Origin: Rhizobium leguminosarum | Lineage (GTDB): Bacteria; Pseudomonadota; Alphaproteobacteria; Rhizobiales; Rhizobiaceae | Assembly: GCF_004123835.1 (NCBI RefSeq) | Contig: NZ_MZMU01000003.1 | Span: 1,054,001 to 1,118,000 of the forward strand | Length of the DNA: 64,000 bases | Reading direction: 5' to 3' | Shown here: positions 17,202-25,049 of the stretch, in pieces | Numbering within the stretch: the first letter of the stretch is position 1 | Layout: each line of letters begins with the position of its first letter | Program-made: the position numbers and the translations under genes | Notes under the pieces: generated by a model | Told to the model about the DNA's origin: nothing | The model's database searches: none | What the model saw: the letters and a program-made list of their open reading frames with translations, nothing else

Positions 17202-17416
17202 GGGGGCGGTTCCTGATGCACCACTCTTAGTCGCATCGGACCCATCAGAGAAACGATAGTTTTCGATCGCCTCGGTTAATTTACGTGATGATTGGCCGGA
17301 CTGTGTGATCGTTGTCCGACAGCTCTCGCAGCTAGCGCTTGGCACGCCATAGCCGGTTGACTCTGCCAATCTTCTGCCCTTAGTGCTCGCCGGGGTTGAT
17401 CAATTGGATGGGGTCG

Positions 17417-17728
17417 ATGAAATTCCGCTTTCTTGGCGCTGTGGCGCTTTCTTTTGCCGTTGCCGGTTGCACGCTCCTCGATCCGCCAACGCCGTATGAG
17501 CGCAACTTTCGTCAGGGTACGAAAACTTGTGATTTTCCCATTACCTGGAAATCGGCGAGACAAGTCATGAATACCCTTGAGATAGATTCTCCTGCCAGCG
17601 CACAATTTTGGGATGCCATCACCGAAATCTGCAATGTCGTGAATGCTGGAAATAAGAGCAAGGCCATCGAAATCCGGGCTCGTGACAGACACGGTGTTCT
17701 GCATAAAATCATTGTTGAAAGAGATTAG
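17417..17728 (+). CDS. Small putative lipoprotein
   Basis: 103 residues. The signal peptide MKFRFLGAVALSFAVAGC ends in a lipobox (VAGC), so the mature protein would be lipid-anchored at Cys18. The mature part has two further Cys (KTCDFPITW and TEICNVV), which could form a disulfide. I do not recognise the family. Base composition is lower in GC than the neighbours and codon use is less biased, which suggests a recently acquired or weakly expressed gene. It stands alone between the MFS pseudogene and a family B repeat. Confidence 0.6.
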   Translation: MKFRFLGAVALSFAVAGCTLLDPPTPYERNFRQGTKTCDFPITWKSARQVMNTLEIDSPASAQFWDAITEICNVVNAGNKSKAIEIRARDRHGVLHKIIVERD

Positions 17729-18140
17729 GAAAGCGCAGACGCACTGAGTGCGATGCCTACACAGAAGGGCATCGAAACAGGGGGTGGGCGTGGGAGAGCG
17801 TCCAGCAGGAGGGCAGTTACGCCCGCATTCCGCAGCACGTTGCTGTACTGGCCACAAAGCTTACCCCACCCTCCGTCATCCTCGGGCTTGACCCGAGGAT
17901 CCACGCTGGCCTCCACCAGCAGCGGCATGGATCCTCGGCTCAAGGCCGAGGATGACGGAGGAGGGGGCGATGTTTCCGCCAAACTCGCCGCCGTCGCGTC
18001 GGTCACTCCATCAGCCGGGTACCTCCGCCATCCTGATGGCGATCGCCATCGCTTGCCCTGACGCCACGTCAACCCCGTTGGCTTTCGCCGCGTGACGCGT
18101 TATGGACTGCGCCATCCCGCAAGCATCCGGACAAAAGCTC
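17729..18140. other. Intergenic region holding a family B repeat
   Basis: 412 bp between the lipoprotein and asparaginase genes. About a quarter is the family B palindromic repeat (17868-17967). The remainder shows no open frame with coding character; the asparaginase promoter should lie within 18000-18140, where no clear box stands out. Confidence 0.5.
17868..17967. repeat. Family B palindromic repeat
   Basis: CCTCCGTCATCCTCGGGCTT and GACCCGAGGATCCA on the left are mirrored by ATGGATCCTCGG, CTCAAGGCCGAGG and ATGACGGAGG on the right, with a nested small hairpin in each arm. Related copies are at 24791-24897 and, as a half element, 44768-44816. Confidence 0.8.
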
Positions 18141-19148
18141 ATGACCAATCCCGTCACCGTCGAAGTCACCCGCGGCCTGCTCGTCGAAAGTCGCCATCGC
18201 GGCGCGGTGGCTGTGGTCGATGGTGATGGCAAGCTTGTCTTCTCGTTGGGCGATATCGAAGCCGCGGTCTTCCCGCGCTCGTCCTGCAAGGCGATGCAGG
18301 CGCTGCCGCTGGTCGAGAGTGGTGCGGCCGATGCCTATGGCTTCGGCGACAAGGAATTGGCGCTGGCCTGCGCCTCGCATAATGGCGAGGACGAGCATGT
18401 GGCGCTTGCCGCTTCCATGCTGTCGCGTGCCGGCCGCGATATCGAAACGCTGGAATGCGGCGCCCACTGGTCGATGAGCCAGAAGATCCTGATCCAGCAG
18501 GCTCGCATGCTCGATGCGCCGACCGCGCTGCACAACAATTGCTCGGGAAAACATGCCGGTTTCATCTGTGCCTGCTGCCATCAGGACCTCGATCCGAAGG
18601 GCTATGTCGGCTATCTCCACCCGCTGCAGGTCGAGATTCGCGCGGCGATGGAAAGCCTGACCGGGGCCGTGATTGGCGCCGATAGCTGCGGTACCGACGG
18701 CTGCTCTATTCCCACCTATGCCGTACCGCTGCGCAGCCTTGCCCACGGTTTTGCCAAAATGGCGACCGGCACCGGCCTGGAACCCCTGCGTGCCAAGGCA
18801 TCCCGCCGCCTGATCGAGGCCTGCATGGCCGAGCCCTTCTATGTCGCCGGCTCCGGCCGCGCCTGCACCGCGCTGATGCAGATCGCCCCCGGCCGCATCT
18901 TCGTCAAGACAGGCGCCGAGGGCGTCTTCTGCGCCGCCATCCCGGAAAAGGGCATCGCCATCGCGCTCAAATGCGAAGATGGCATGACCCGCGCCGCCGA
19001 AGCCATGGTGGCGGCGACACTCGCCCGTTTCTTCGAGACGGAAGATGAGGTGCATGGGGCCCTGATGGCCCATGCCGCAAAGCCGATGCGCAATTGGAAC
19101 GGCATCCATGTCGGCGATATCAGGGTCACCTCCGCCTTGGCCGGATGA
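18141..19148 (+). CDS. L-asparaginase II family (R. etli-type class 3)
   Basis: 335 residues from ATG 18141; an ATG at 18102 in frame would add 13 residues without family similarity. It hydrolyses asparagine to aspartate and ammonia. Motifs match the R. etli-type asparaginase fold, which is related to serine beta-lactamases: Ser47-x-x-Lys50 in RSSCK, SHNGED, NNCSGKHAGF with Cys134 and Lys137, and DSCGTDGC with Asp181 and Cys183 (metal site candidates). This family is distinct from bacterial type I/II enzymes such as E. coli AnsB. It appears monocistronic. Whether it corresponds to the constitutive or the inducible R. etli enzyme cannot be decided here. Confidence 0.88.
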   Translation: MTNPVTVEVTRGLLVESRHRGAVAVVDGDGKLVFSLGDIEAAVFPRSSCKAMQALPLVESGAADAYGFGDKELALACASHNGEDEHVALAASMLSRAGRDIETLECGAHWSMSQKILIQQARMLDAPTALHNNCSGKHAGFICACCHQDLDPKGYVGYLHPLQVEIRAAMESLTGAVIGADSCGTDGCSIPTYAVPLRSLAHGFAKMATGTGLEPLRAKASRRLIEACMAEPFYVAGSGRACTALMQIAPGRIFVKTGAEGVFCAAIPEKGIAIALKCEDGMTRAAEAMVAATLARFFETEDEVHGALMAHAAKPMRNWNGIHVGDIRVTSALAG

Positions 19149-19276
19149 GTCGAGCTTTCGTATATGAGTTATTAGAAAAATAAGAATTGCCTAATATAAA
19201 GGGGTACGTCCTGCGATCGCGGATGCACCCTTTCGCGGCGACGTGAGCACAGTCCTGGAAGCCGTGAGGGCAGGGC

Positions 19277-20017
19277 ATGTTTGCAGGCCGCTATCTTTGG
19301 TGGATGCTGATGGGTATCGGCATCTTCATGTTCGCCGCGCTGAGCCTCGATTATATCACCTGGCTGACGATCCAGCTGTCGGGCTGCGGCGATATGGCCG
19401 GTGCTTGCGAGCCGGTCCTCCGGCTGATATCGGGCATGCTCAAACCCGCCTGCATCTGGACTGCGATCGGCGTGCTCTTCATGGCGACGCTGCTCCGTCT
19501 TCACACTCTCTCGCTCCTCTGGTTCTGGGGACCGATCGTCGCCATCTGGTTCGTCGCTTCCACGCCAATCCTCCTCTTCCTGGCGGCGGATGCGGCGGCT
19601 CTGACGCGGCCCGCCACCCTGGCGGCGCTGCCCGTCGCCTTGCTGTTTCTGGCGGCCTTCATCGCCTATCTCGTGATTGCCGTCGAAGATGGCGACATGC
19701 CGCCGCTTGCAGCCTCGGTGCCGTTGCGCCTCACACTCCGCCTGACGGCGGTCTACGGCGCGCTTGCCGGTGCAGCTCTCATGCCGGAACTGTCGCGGAT
19801 CGCCGGGATCCTGCTTGATATGCCGGCACTTTCCGTCATCATCGCGCTGGCGCAGCCATATCTGCAGACGGTGCTCACCCTTGGAACCGGCAGCATGGCG
19901 CCGGCCTATGCCGTGCTGGCGGCCTTCATCGCGGCCCTTGCCGCTAGCCTCCTGCCGCACGCTGCCGCACCGCAGCCCTCCCGCAGCACCATCATGCTGC
20001 GGCGATTGCGCCGTTGA
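19277..20017 (+). CDS. Polytopic membrane protein of unknown function
   Basis: 246 residues with five to six transmembrane helices (about 8-28, 63-80, 87-110, 118-139, 155-180 and 205-225). A Cys pair in SGCGDMAGACEPVLRL lies in the first extracytoplasmic loop and could form a disulfide. No family recognised. The 3' end overlaps the convergent DeoR-type regulator gene by 26 bp. Confidence 0.6.
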   Translation: MFAGRYLWWMLMGIGIFMFAALSLDYITWLTIQLSGCGDMAGACEPVLRLISGMLKPACIWTAIGVLFMATLLRLHTLSLLWFWGPIVAIWFVASTPILLFLAADAAALTRPATLAALPVALLFLAAFIAYLVIAVEDGDMPPLAASVPLRLTLRLTAVYGALAGAALMPELSRIAGILLDMPALSVIIALAQPYLQTVLTLGTGSMAPAYAVLAAFIAALAASLLPHAAAPQPSRSTIMLRRLRR

Positions 20018-20747
20018 GATCGCGATAGGGTTTCAGCCGCTCGGCCGTCATCTCCATGGGCACGATCAGCCCCGCCACCTCGGAAATGCCGAGCACCGGG
20101 CAGGGCGAGACGAGGTCGAACTTCTTCTCGGTCAGCAGCACATGCGTTTCGGCCGAGCAGCGGGCGATATGCCGCTTGATCGCCGCTTCCTCGAAATCGC
20201 CGGTGGAAAGCCCGTGCACGGGATGCGCCGCCGTCACCCCGAGGAAGAAGAGATCGGGGCGGAGCTGCGAGATCGCCGCCATGGCCACTGCCCCCGTCGC
20301 CACCATCGAATGTTTGTAAAGCCGTCCGCCGGTGAGGATCACCTCGGCTGTCGGATGGTGTTCGAGTTCCGCGGCGATCGTCGGGCTGTGGGTCGCAACC
20401 GTCAGCGGCATGTCGCGCGGCAAGTGTCGGGCAATTTCCGCGGTCGTCGTGCCGCCGTCGAGGAAGATCATCTGTCCGGGCTTGACCATCGCCGCCGCCG
20501 CCACTCCGAGCCGCGCCTTGATCTGCGACGAGACGCTGCGCCGCGCGGTGAAATCAGGCAGATCTGGCGCCAGCGGCATCGCCCCGCCATGCACCCGTTT
20601 CAGCAGCCCCTCCGCCGCCATTTCCCTGAGGTCGCGGCGGATCGTGTCCTCCGAAAGCGCGAAATCCTCGGCGACGCGCTTGGCGATCACCTGGCCGTCA
20701 CGGCGCAGGATGTCGAGAATGAGGGTCTTGCGTTGTGTTGTCAGCAT
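19992..20747 (-). CDS. DeoR family transcriptional regulator
   Basis: 251 residues: N-terminal DeoR helix-turn-helix (MLTTQRKTLILDILRRDGQV, then FALSEDTIRRDLREMAAEGLLKRVHGGA at 29-56) and a C-terminal sugar-phosphate sensor of the ISOCOT fold with FLDGGTTTAEIARHLP, LTGGRLYKHSMVATG and TEKKFD. Effectors of this family are phosphorylated sugars or nucleosides. Four CACGAAA/TTTCGTG-type half sites lie in its promoter gap and extend towards the divergent gene at 20893, which is therefore a likely target. Confidence 0.88.
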   Translation of the reverse strand: MLTTQRKTLILDILRRDGQVIAKRVAEDFALSEDTIRRDLREMAAEGLLKRVHGGAMPLAPDLPDFTARRSVSSQIKARLGVAAAAMVKPGQMIFLDGGTTTAEIARHLPRDMPLTVATHSPTIAAELEHHPTAEVILTGGRLYKHSMVATGAVAMAAISQLRPDLFFLGVTAAHPVHGLSTGDFEEAAIKRHIARCSAETHVLLTEKKFDLVSPCPVLGISEVAGLIVPMEMTAERLKPYRDLNGAIAAA

Positions 20748-20755
20748 CGGATCTC

Positions 20756-20842
20756 TGCACGAAATTAAACATAATAGCCCGATATTGCACGAAATGACTC
20801 GACGTTCAAGAAATATCGTGCATTTTCACGAAATCCCGTGCA
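20756..20842. promoter_or_regulatory. DeoR operator array (TGCACGAAAT repeats)
   Basis: Direct copies TGCACGAAAT at 20756-20765 and 20786-20795 (30 bp apart, about three helical turns), an inverse copy ATCGTGCA at 20815-20822, and a pair CACGAAAT-CCCGTGCA at 20827-20842. The array lies directly upstream of the regulator start (20747) and reaches to within 51 bp of the divergent gene. DeoR-family proteins often bind phased direct repeats of this kind. Confidence 0.65.
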
Positions 20843-20892
20843 TGAAGGCCGGGGAGAGTGCTCACGCATAAGGCGGAGCGAAGGAGTGGATC

Positions 20893-21249
20893 ATGTTGAT
20901 TTTGATTGCCGGGCCCTATCGGTCCGGAACGGGCGACGACCCGGAAAAGATGGCCGCCAACCTGAAGCGGCTGGAAGCGCCTTCGCACGCGCTGTTTGAA
21001 GCCGGCCATGTGCCGATGATCGGCGAATGGGTGGCCCTGCCGATCTGGCACGCCGCCGGCGGCCGGTCGGTCGGCGACACACTCTACGAAGAGATCTTCC
21101 ACCCGGTCGCCGGCCGGCTGCTGCAACTCTGCGAGGGCGTGCTGCGCCTGCCGGGCGATTCCAAGGGAGCGGACAACGACGTCCGCATCGCCCGGGAACG
21201 CGGCATCCCGGTCTGGCACAAGCTGGAGGATGTGCCGGGCTGCGGGTGA
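20893..21249 (+). CDS. DUF4406 / nucleoside 2-deoxyribosyltransferase-like protein
   Basis: 118 residues. MLILIAGPYRSGTGDDPEKM resembles the N-terminal strand and glycine loop of nucleoside 2-deoxyribosyltransferase-like proteins, and GDSKGADNDVRIARERGIPV matches the conserved middle where a Gly-Ala-Asp-x-E/D stretch binds the ribosyl group. It may cleave or modify a nucleoside or nucleotide. The divergent DeoR regulator with shared operators supports a sugar or nucleoside theme. GAGCGAAGGAG lies just upstream of the start. Confidence 0.7.
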   Translation: MLILIAGPYRSGTGDDPEKMAANLKRLEAPSHALFEAGHVPMIGEWVALPIWHAAGGRSVGDTLYEEIFHPVAGRLLQLCEGVLRLPGDSKGADNDVRIARERGIPVWHKLEDVPGCG

Positions 21250-21317
21250 TCGGATTGCTGCGCCTGCGCTTTGCCCTTTGCCCTTCGCTTACGCTCAGCG
21301 CATTCGCGGCTTTGCCG

Positions 21318-21495
21318 CTCACCCCCTCATCCGACCCTTCGGGCCACCTTCTCCCCGCTGGGGAGAAGGGGTTTGCGGCGGCGCCGCAAATCTATCTCCC
21401 ATCGGGAGTTCAAGGTGTCGGATGAGGGTGATGCTGGCTCCCTCTTCTCCCCAGCGGGGAGAAGGTGGCCCGAAGGGTCGGATGAGGGGGCCACA
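21318..21495. repeat. Family A palindromic repeat, long form
   Basis: CCCCTCATCCGACCCTTCGG and GCCACCTTCTCCCCGCTGGG on the left are mirrored by CCCAGCGGGGAGAAGGTGGC and CCGAAGGGTCGGATGAGGGG on the right, with a 70-bp middle that contains further small dyads (TTTGCGGCGGCGCCGCAAA). It fills most of the 364-bp gap between the DUF4406 and GST genes; I see nothing else in that gap. Confidence 0.85.
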
Positions 21496-21613
21496 CGGCA
21501 CATCTATTATGTCTTCACACTCGACGTCCCGACGGAGGATCAAAACCCAATCTCCCCAGTTCCGGCGCACCGACCGCTACGCTATAACCCTTGCCGAAAG
21601 GGAGTCGAGAACC

Positions 21614-22234
21614 ATGCTGACATTGTATTATGCGCCGGGAACCTGCGCGCTCGCAAGCCTTATTGCCCTGGAAGAATCCGGCCTGGCCTTCGAAACAAAG
21701 AAGATCAGCCTCCGCGATGGCGATCAGCGCTCGCCGGACTATCTGAGGATCAACCCGAAGGGCCGGGTGCCGGCACTGGTCACCGATTACGGCGTGCTGA
21801 CGGAAACGCCGGCGATCCTTGCCTATATCGCCCAGAGTGCGCCGGCCGCCCAGCTGGCGCCGCTTGACGATCCCTTTGAATTTGCCAGGCTCCAGTCCTT
21901 CAACAGCTATATCTGCTCGACCGTGCATGTGAACCATGCGCATCGCCCGCGCGGCTCGCGCTGGGCCGACGAGCCGGCGGCCATCGAGGCGATGAAGGCC
22001 AAGGTGCCCGAGAATATGGCCGATTGTTTCACGCTGATCGAGCAGACGATGTTCGAAGGCCCTTGGGTGATGGGTGAGGCCTATTCGCTCGCCGATCCCT
22101 ATCTCTTCGTCATGACGGACTGGCTGCCGTCGGACGGCGTCGATCCCGCCCGCTTCGAAAAGGCGAGCGATCACCACGCCCGCATGCTGCAGCGCCCCGC
22201 CGTCCAGCGGGCGCTGGCCTACGACCGGGCCTGA
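21614..22234 (+). CDS. Glutathione S-transferase family protein
   Basis: 206 residues: thioredoxin-like N-terminal domain (MLTLYYAPGTCALASLIALE, with a Cys/Ser-type active site near TCALAS, and NPKGRVPALV with the cis-Pro, then ETPAILAYIA) and an all-helical C-terminal domain (SLADPYLFVMTDWL). The beginning resembles beta-class bacterial GSTs, which carry a catalytic Cys (here Cys10). The upstream AAAGGGAG supports ATG 21614. Its end overlaps the convergent YjbR-type gene by 16 bp. Confidence 0.88.
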   Translation: MLTLYYAPGTCALASLIALEESGLAFETKKISLRDGDQRSPDYLRINPKGRVPALVTDYGVLTETPAILAYIAQSAPAAQLAPLDDPFEFARLQSFNSYICSTVHVNHAHRPRGSRWADEPAAIEAMKAKVPENMADCFTLIEQTMFEGPWVMGEAYSLADPYLFVMTDWLPSDGVDPARFEKASDHHARMLQRPAVQRALAYDRA

Positions 22235-22584
22235 TCCTTAAATCCGGCGGCAAGCTTCTTCGGCGCCCGGAACAGCCAGGCGCCGATCAGCCGAAGCCGC
22301 AATTCCTCGTGGCCGATCATGGCGGCGCGCACCGGCAGATACGGCCAGCCGACATAATGATCGGTTTGAAAATAGACGTCGGGCGCCATCTCCAGCAGGT
22401 GATCCTTGTCGTCGAGCGAAATCGAGATCACGATCGTCTCGGCGTTCTTCACCGCGACAAAACTCTTGCCGCCGACCTTCAGTGCCGGATTGCCATAGGA
22501 AGTGCTCTCCTCGACATCAGGCAGGCCGGCTTCCGCCGCCAGCCGCTTCAGGCGCTCGAAGATCGCATCGACGTTATCAGCCAT
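22219..22584 (-). CDS. MmcQ/YjbR family protein
   Basis: 121 residues with the compact YjbR (CyaY-like) fold pattern: a helix RLKRLAAEAGLPDVEE, then SYGNPALKVGGKSFVAVKN, DKDHLLEMAPDVYFQTDHYVGWPYLPV and a C-terminal helix ELRLRLIGAWLFRAPKKL. The family is described as DNA-binding or of unknown function. It is complete. Its minus-strand 3' end overlaps the GST gene by 16 bp. Confidence 0.85.
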   Translation of the reverse strand: MADNVDAIFERLKRLAAEAGLPDVEESTSYGNPALKVGGKSFVAVKNAETIVISISLDDKDHLLEMAPDVYFQTDHYVGWPYLPVRAAMIGHEELRLRLIGAWLFRAPKKLAAGFKDQARS

Positions 22585-22622
22585 TGTTCCGCCCTCTCTG
22601 CCAGGGCGAACCTATCATATTT

Positions 22623-22817
22623 TCACGCGCATTTCGCCAACGGCGGCTTGGTCTCCGCCTGAAAGCCGGTCTGCATCCCGAGCGGCAGATCGGCGATTTC
22701 GCGCATCGACATGCGCTCGACCTCGGGATGCCGCAGCGGATCGTCCCTCCAGGTTGGTGCAATTTCTGCGCCTCCCGCCTGAAGGGTAGGTCTCAAGAAA
22801 AACTTCAGCAACGACAT
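22623..22817 (-). CDS. Small DUF1127-like protein
   Basis: 64 residues. The segment DPLRHPEVERMSMREIADLP resembles the C-terminal core of DUF1127 proteins, which are small Arg/Lys-rich regulators in rhizobia, some acting with small RNAs in phosphate and carbon control. GAGG lies 8 nt before the ATG. It is divergent from the LysR gene at 22994, as is often seen for such small genes and GcvA-like regulators. The call is tentative because of size. Confidence 0.5.
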   Translation of the reverse strand: MSLLKFFLRPTLQAGGAEIAPTWRDDPLRHPEVERMSMREIADLPLGMQTGFQAETKPPLAKCA

Positions 22818-22993
22818 GGCATGCCTCGCTTTCTTCCGTGGCGTGGATGTGATCGCCCAGCGGCTCTCTGCCTCCGAGCCATCCTGTTGGTCAACCCACC
22901 CTGCGTTCGAATGGATCGCCTATGCTTGCAATGTCGGCCTCAACAGGCAGATTTTCAATTGAGAATAACGTTGAGGCGGTATAGAAAAACTAT

Positions 22994-23890
22994 ATGAAGA
23001 ACCTGAACATGGTCCATCTCAACGGCCTGCGGGCGCTGGAAGCCGTCGGTCGTCTCGGCTCGCTGCAGGCAGCGGCCGACGAACTCGGCGTCTCGGTCGG
23101 CGCCGTCAGCCAGCAGGTGATCAAGGCCGAAGCCCAGCTTGGCCAGGTGATCTTCGAGCGCACCGCCCGGGGAATGATCGTCACCGAAGCCGCTCGGCCG
23201 GTGCTTCTGGCGCTCGACGAGGGGTTTGCCCGTCTTTCGGCGGCGGTATCGATCGCCAGCCGCAAGGATGATACGATCCTGACCATATCGGTGGCGCCGG
23301 TTTTCGCTGCCCGCTGGCTTGTCTGCCGGCTCGATCGTTTCGCCGAGCGTCATCCCGACATCAAGCTGCGGCTGGATGCAACGACCAATCTCGTCAGCCC
23401 GGCGCTTTGCGATGTCGATATCGGCATCCGCGTCGGCACCGGTAAATGGCCTGACGTGAAGGCCGAATTGCTCCTGGAACAGGAGGTCTTTCCCGTCTGT
23501 TCGCCTGAGATGGCGGCGAAGTTGAAAGAACCCGCCGATATCCTCGCCCTGCCGGCCATCATCGACGGCCATGCCATGTTCACCTGGGAGGTCTGGATGC
23601 GCGAGGCCGGACTGTCCGGTGCGACGCTTTCAACCCGTCACGTCTTCAACGATGCCTCGCTCTGCCTCGATGCGGCGATCGCCGGCCAGGGCGTCATGCT
23701 GGCCTGGCAGACCCTTTCCGGCTTTGCGCTCGCCGAAGGCCGGCTGGCCGCCCCTTTCGGCATTCGCGCGCCGACCGGCTTCGGTCATTACTTCGTCACC
23801 GCCGAAGGCACGCGGGAGCCGAAGAAGGTGAAGGATTTCAAGGCCTGGATCCGCGAGGAAATGGCCGGCACGCTGGCTCTCTTCCGGTAG
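22994..23890 (+). CDS. LysR family regulator, GcvA-like
   Basis: 298 residues: an N-terminal helix-turn-helix (NGLRALEAVGRLGSLQAAAD then ELGVSVGAVSQQVIKAEAQL) and a periplasmic-binding-like effector domain (from about residue 90). The wording of the helix and WEVWMREAGLSG in the effector domain place it near GcvA-type regulators. An AT-rich promoter (22955-22990) separates it from the divergent DUF1127-like gene, which is its most likely target. The effector is unknown. Confidence 0.88.
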   Translation: MKNLNMVHLNGLRALEAVGRLGSLQAAADELGVSVGAVSQQVIKAEAQLGQVIFERTARGMIVTEAARPVLLALDEGFARLSAAVSIASRKDDTILTISVAPVFAARWLVCRLDRFAERHPDIKLRLDATTNLVSPALCDVDIGIRVGTGKWPDVKAELLLEQEVFPVCSPEMAAKLKEPADILALPAIIDGHAMFTWEVWMREAGLSGATLSTRHVFNDASLCLDAAIAGQGVMLAWQTLSGFALAEGRLAAPFGIRAPTGFGHYFVTAEGTREPKKVKDFKAWIREEMAGTLALFR

Positions 23891-23893
23891 TCC

Positions 23894-24559
23894 TCACACC
23901 TCGATCGGTTCCTTGGCCCGCGCTGCCTGCATCGCCTTGTAGGCCGGGCGGGACTGGCAACGCTCGATCCAGGCTTTGATATTGGGATGCGCATCGAACA
24001 GCGCCTCTTCGCTCTGGGCGTAGCGCAGCACCTCGGCGAGGTTGAGATCGGCGACGGTGAAGCGGTCGCCGACGATCCACTGCCGGCCGGCAAGGTGGTT
24101 TTCGAGCACCGCCAGCGGCCTGCGCAGCGACCGGCAGGCAACCGCGATCGTCTGTTGGCCGCCTTCGCTGTCTTCGAGCCCGTTATCATAGGTGAGCACG
24201 ATCTTCACCGTATGCGGCTCGACCTCCGCGGCTGCCCAGACCGTCCACATCGTCAGCAATCCGTCTTCTTCGACGGTTTGGCCGGAAAGCGGTCCGCCGT
24301 TTTTGCGCGCGAGGTAAAGATTGATCGCCAGCGACTCGTGCATGATGAGGTCGCCGTCCCGAATGCTGGGGATCTGTGCCATCGGATTGACGGCAGTGAA
24401 TTCAGGCGAGCGCGTGTTGAGCGGCGCCTCCGGCGCCAGCGGATCTGCAAGCCGCCTTGCCTGCAGCACCGGCACCGAGCGGAATTCAAGCCCAAGTTCC
24501 TCCGCCATCCAGTAAACGCGAGACGCGCGCGATCGATAGACCCCGTAGATTGTCAGCAT
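23894..24559 (-). CDS. Glutathione S-transferase family protein
   Basis: 221 residues starting at ATG 24559 ([20 protein letters not shown]). Thioredoxin-fold N-terminal domain with Ser/Arg residues where the active-site Ser occurs, [20 protein letters not shown] (cis-Pro and Glu-Ser for glutathione) and a helical C-terminal domain with [20 protein letters not shown]. It is convergent with the LysR gene, 3 bp apart. It is unlike the GST at 21614 in its N-terminus and so not a recent duplicate. Confidence 0.88.
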   Translation of the reverse strand: MLTIYGVYRSRASRVYWMAEELGLEFRSVPVLQARRLADPLAPEAPLNTRSPEFTAVNPMAQIPSIRDGDLIMHESLAINLYLARKNGGPLSGQTVEEDGLLTMWTVWAAAEVEPHTVKIVLTYDNGLEDSEGGQQTIAVACRSLRRPLAVLENHLAGRQWIVGDRFTVADLNLAEVLRYAQSEEALFDAHPNIKAWIERCQSRPAYKAMQAARAKEPIEV

Positions 24560-25049
24560 GAACGATATCCCCTCGATGTGTCCGAGGACCGTAAATGCCG
24601 GATCAGGCTGCGAGAAGTCCTTGGCGCTGATGGGATGATGAAAGCTTTTGATGCGCCAAGCAATTCCGGTAAAAAAGTGCTCAGTTGTGCAAACCGCGCG
24701 GCGGTTTTCACAGGCCGGAGGAGAGGTGAGGGCCTGACAAGCACCCAGTCGGGGGGCCTTTGTAGGCCGGTGCGAGTTTGGCGGAAACGCGCCCCACCCT
24801 CCGTCATCCTCGGCCTTCCGAGGATCTATGCCCGTGGCGATTGATCGATACGGTGCAGATGCTCGGCACAGGGCCGAGCATGACGGAGCAAGGGGCGGAC
24901 GAAGGAACCACTCGCGGCGCAAACGCCCGTGTCAGCAACGCTACCGCGAGCGAAACCAAGCAATGCCAGCCCTCGGCATAAACTGGCTTAATGACGCAAA
25001 GACAAGGAGATAGCGACATTCCTGTCGCTCGGAGAAGCAAATGCCTTCC
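24560..25049. other. Intergenic region with a family B repeat
   Basis: 490 bp between the GST start and the end of the Tat repeat-protein gene. It contains the repeat at 24791-24897. The rest has stop codons in all frames at ordinary spacing and no recognisable protein. The GST promoter should be within 24560-24680, where AT content is raised. Confidence 0.5.
24791..24897. repeat. Family B palindromic repeat, diverged copy
   Basis: CACCCTCCGTCATCCTCGGC with TTCCGAGGATCTATG on the left and GCTCGGCACAGGGCCGAGCA with TGACGGAG on the right. The inner sequence differs from the copy at 17868, showing that the element family is diverged in this genome. Confidence 0.7.
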
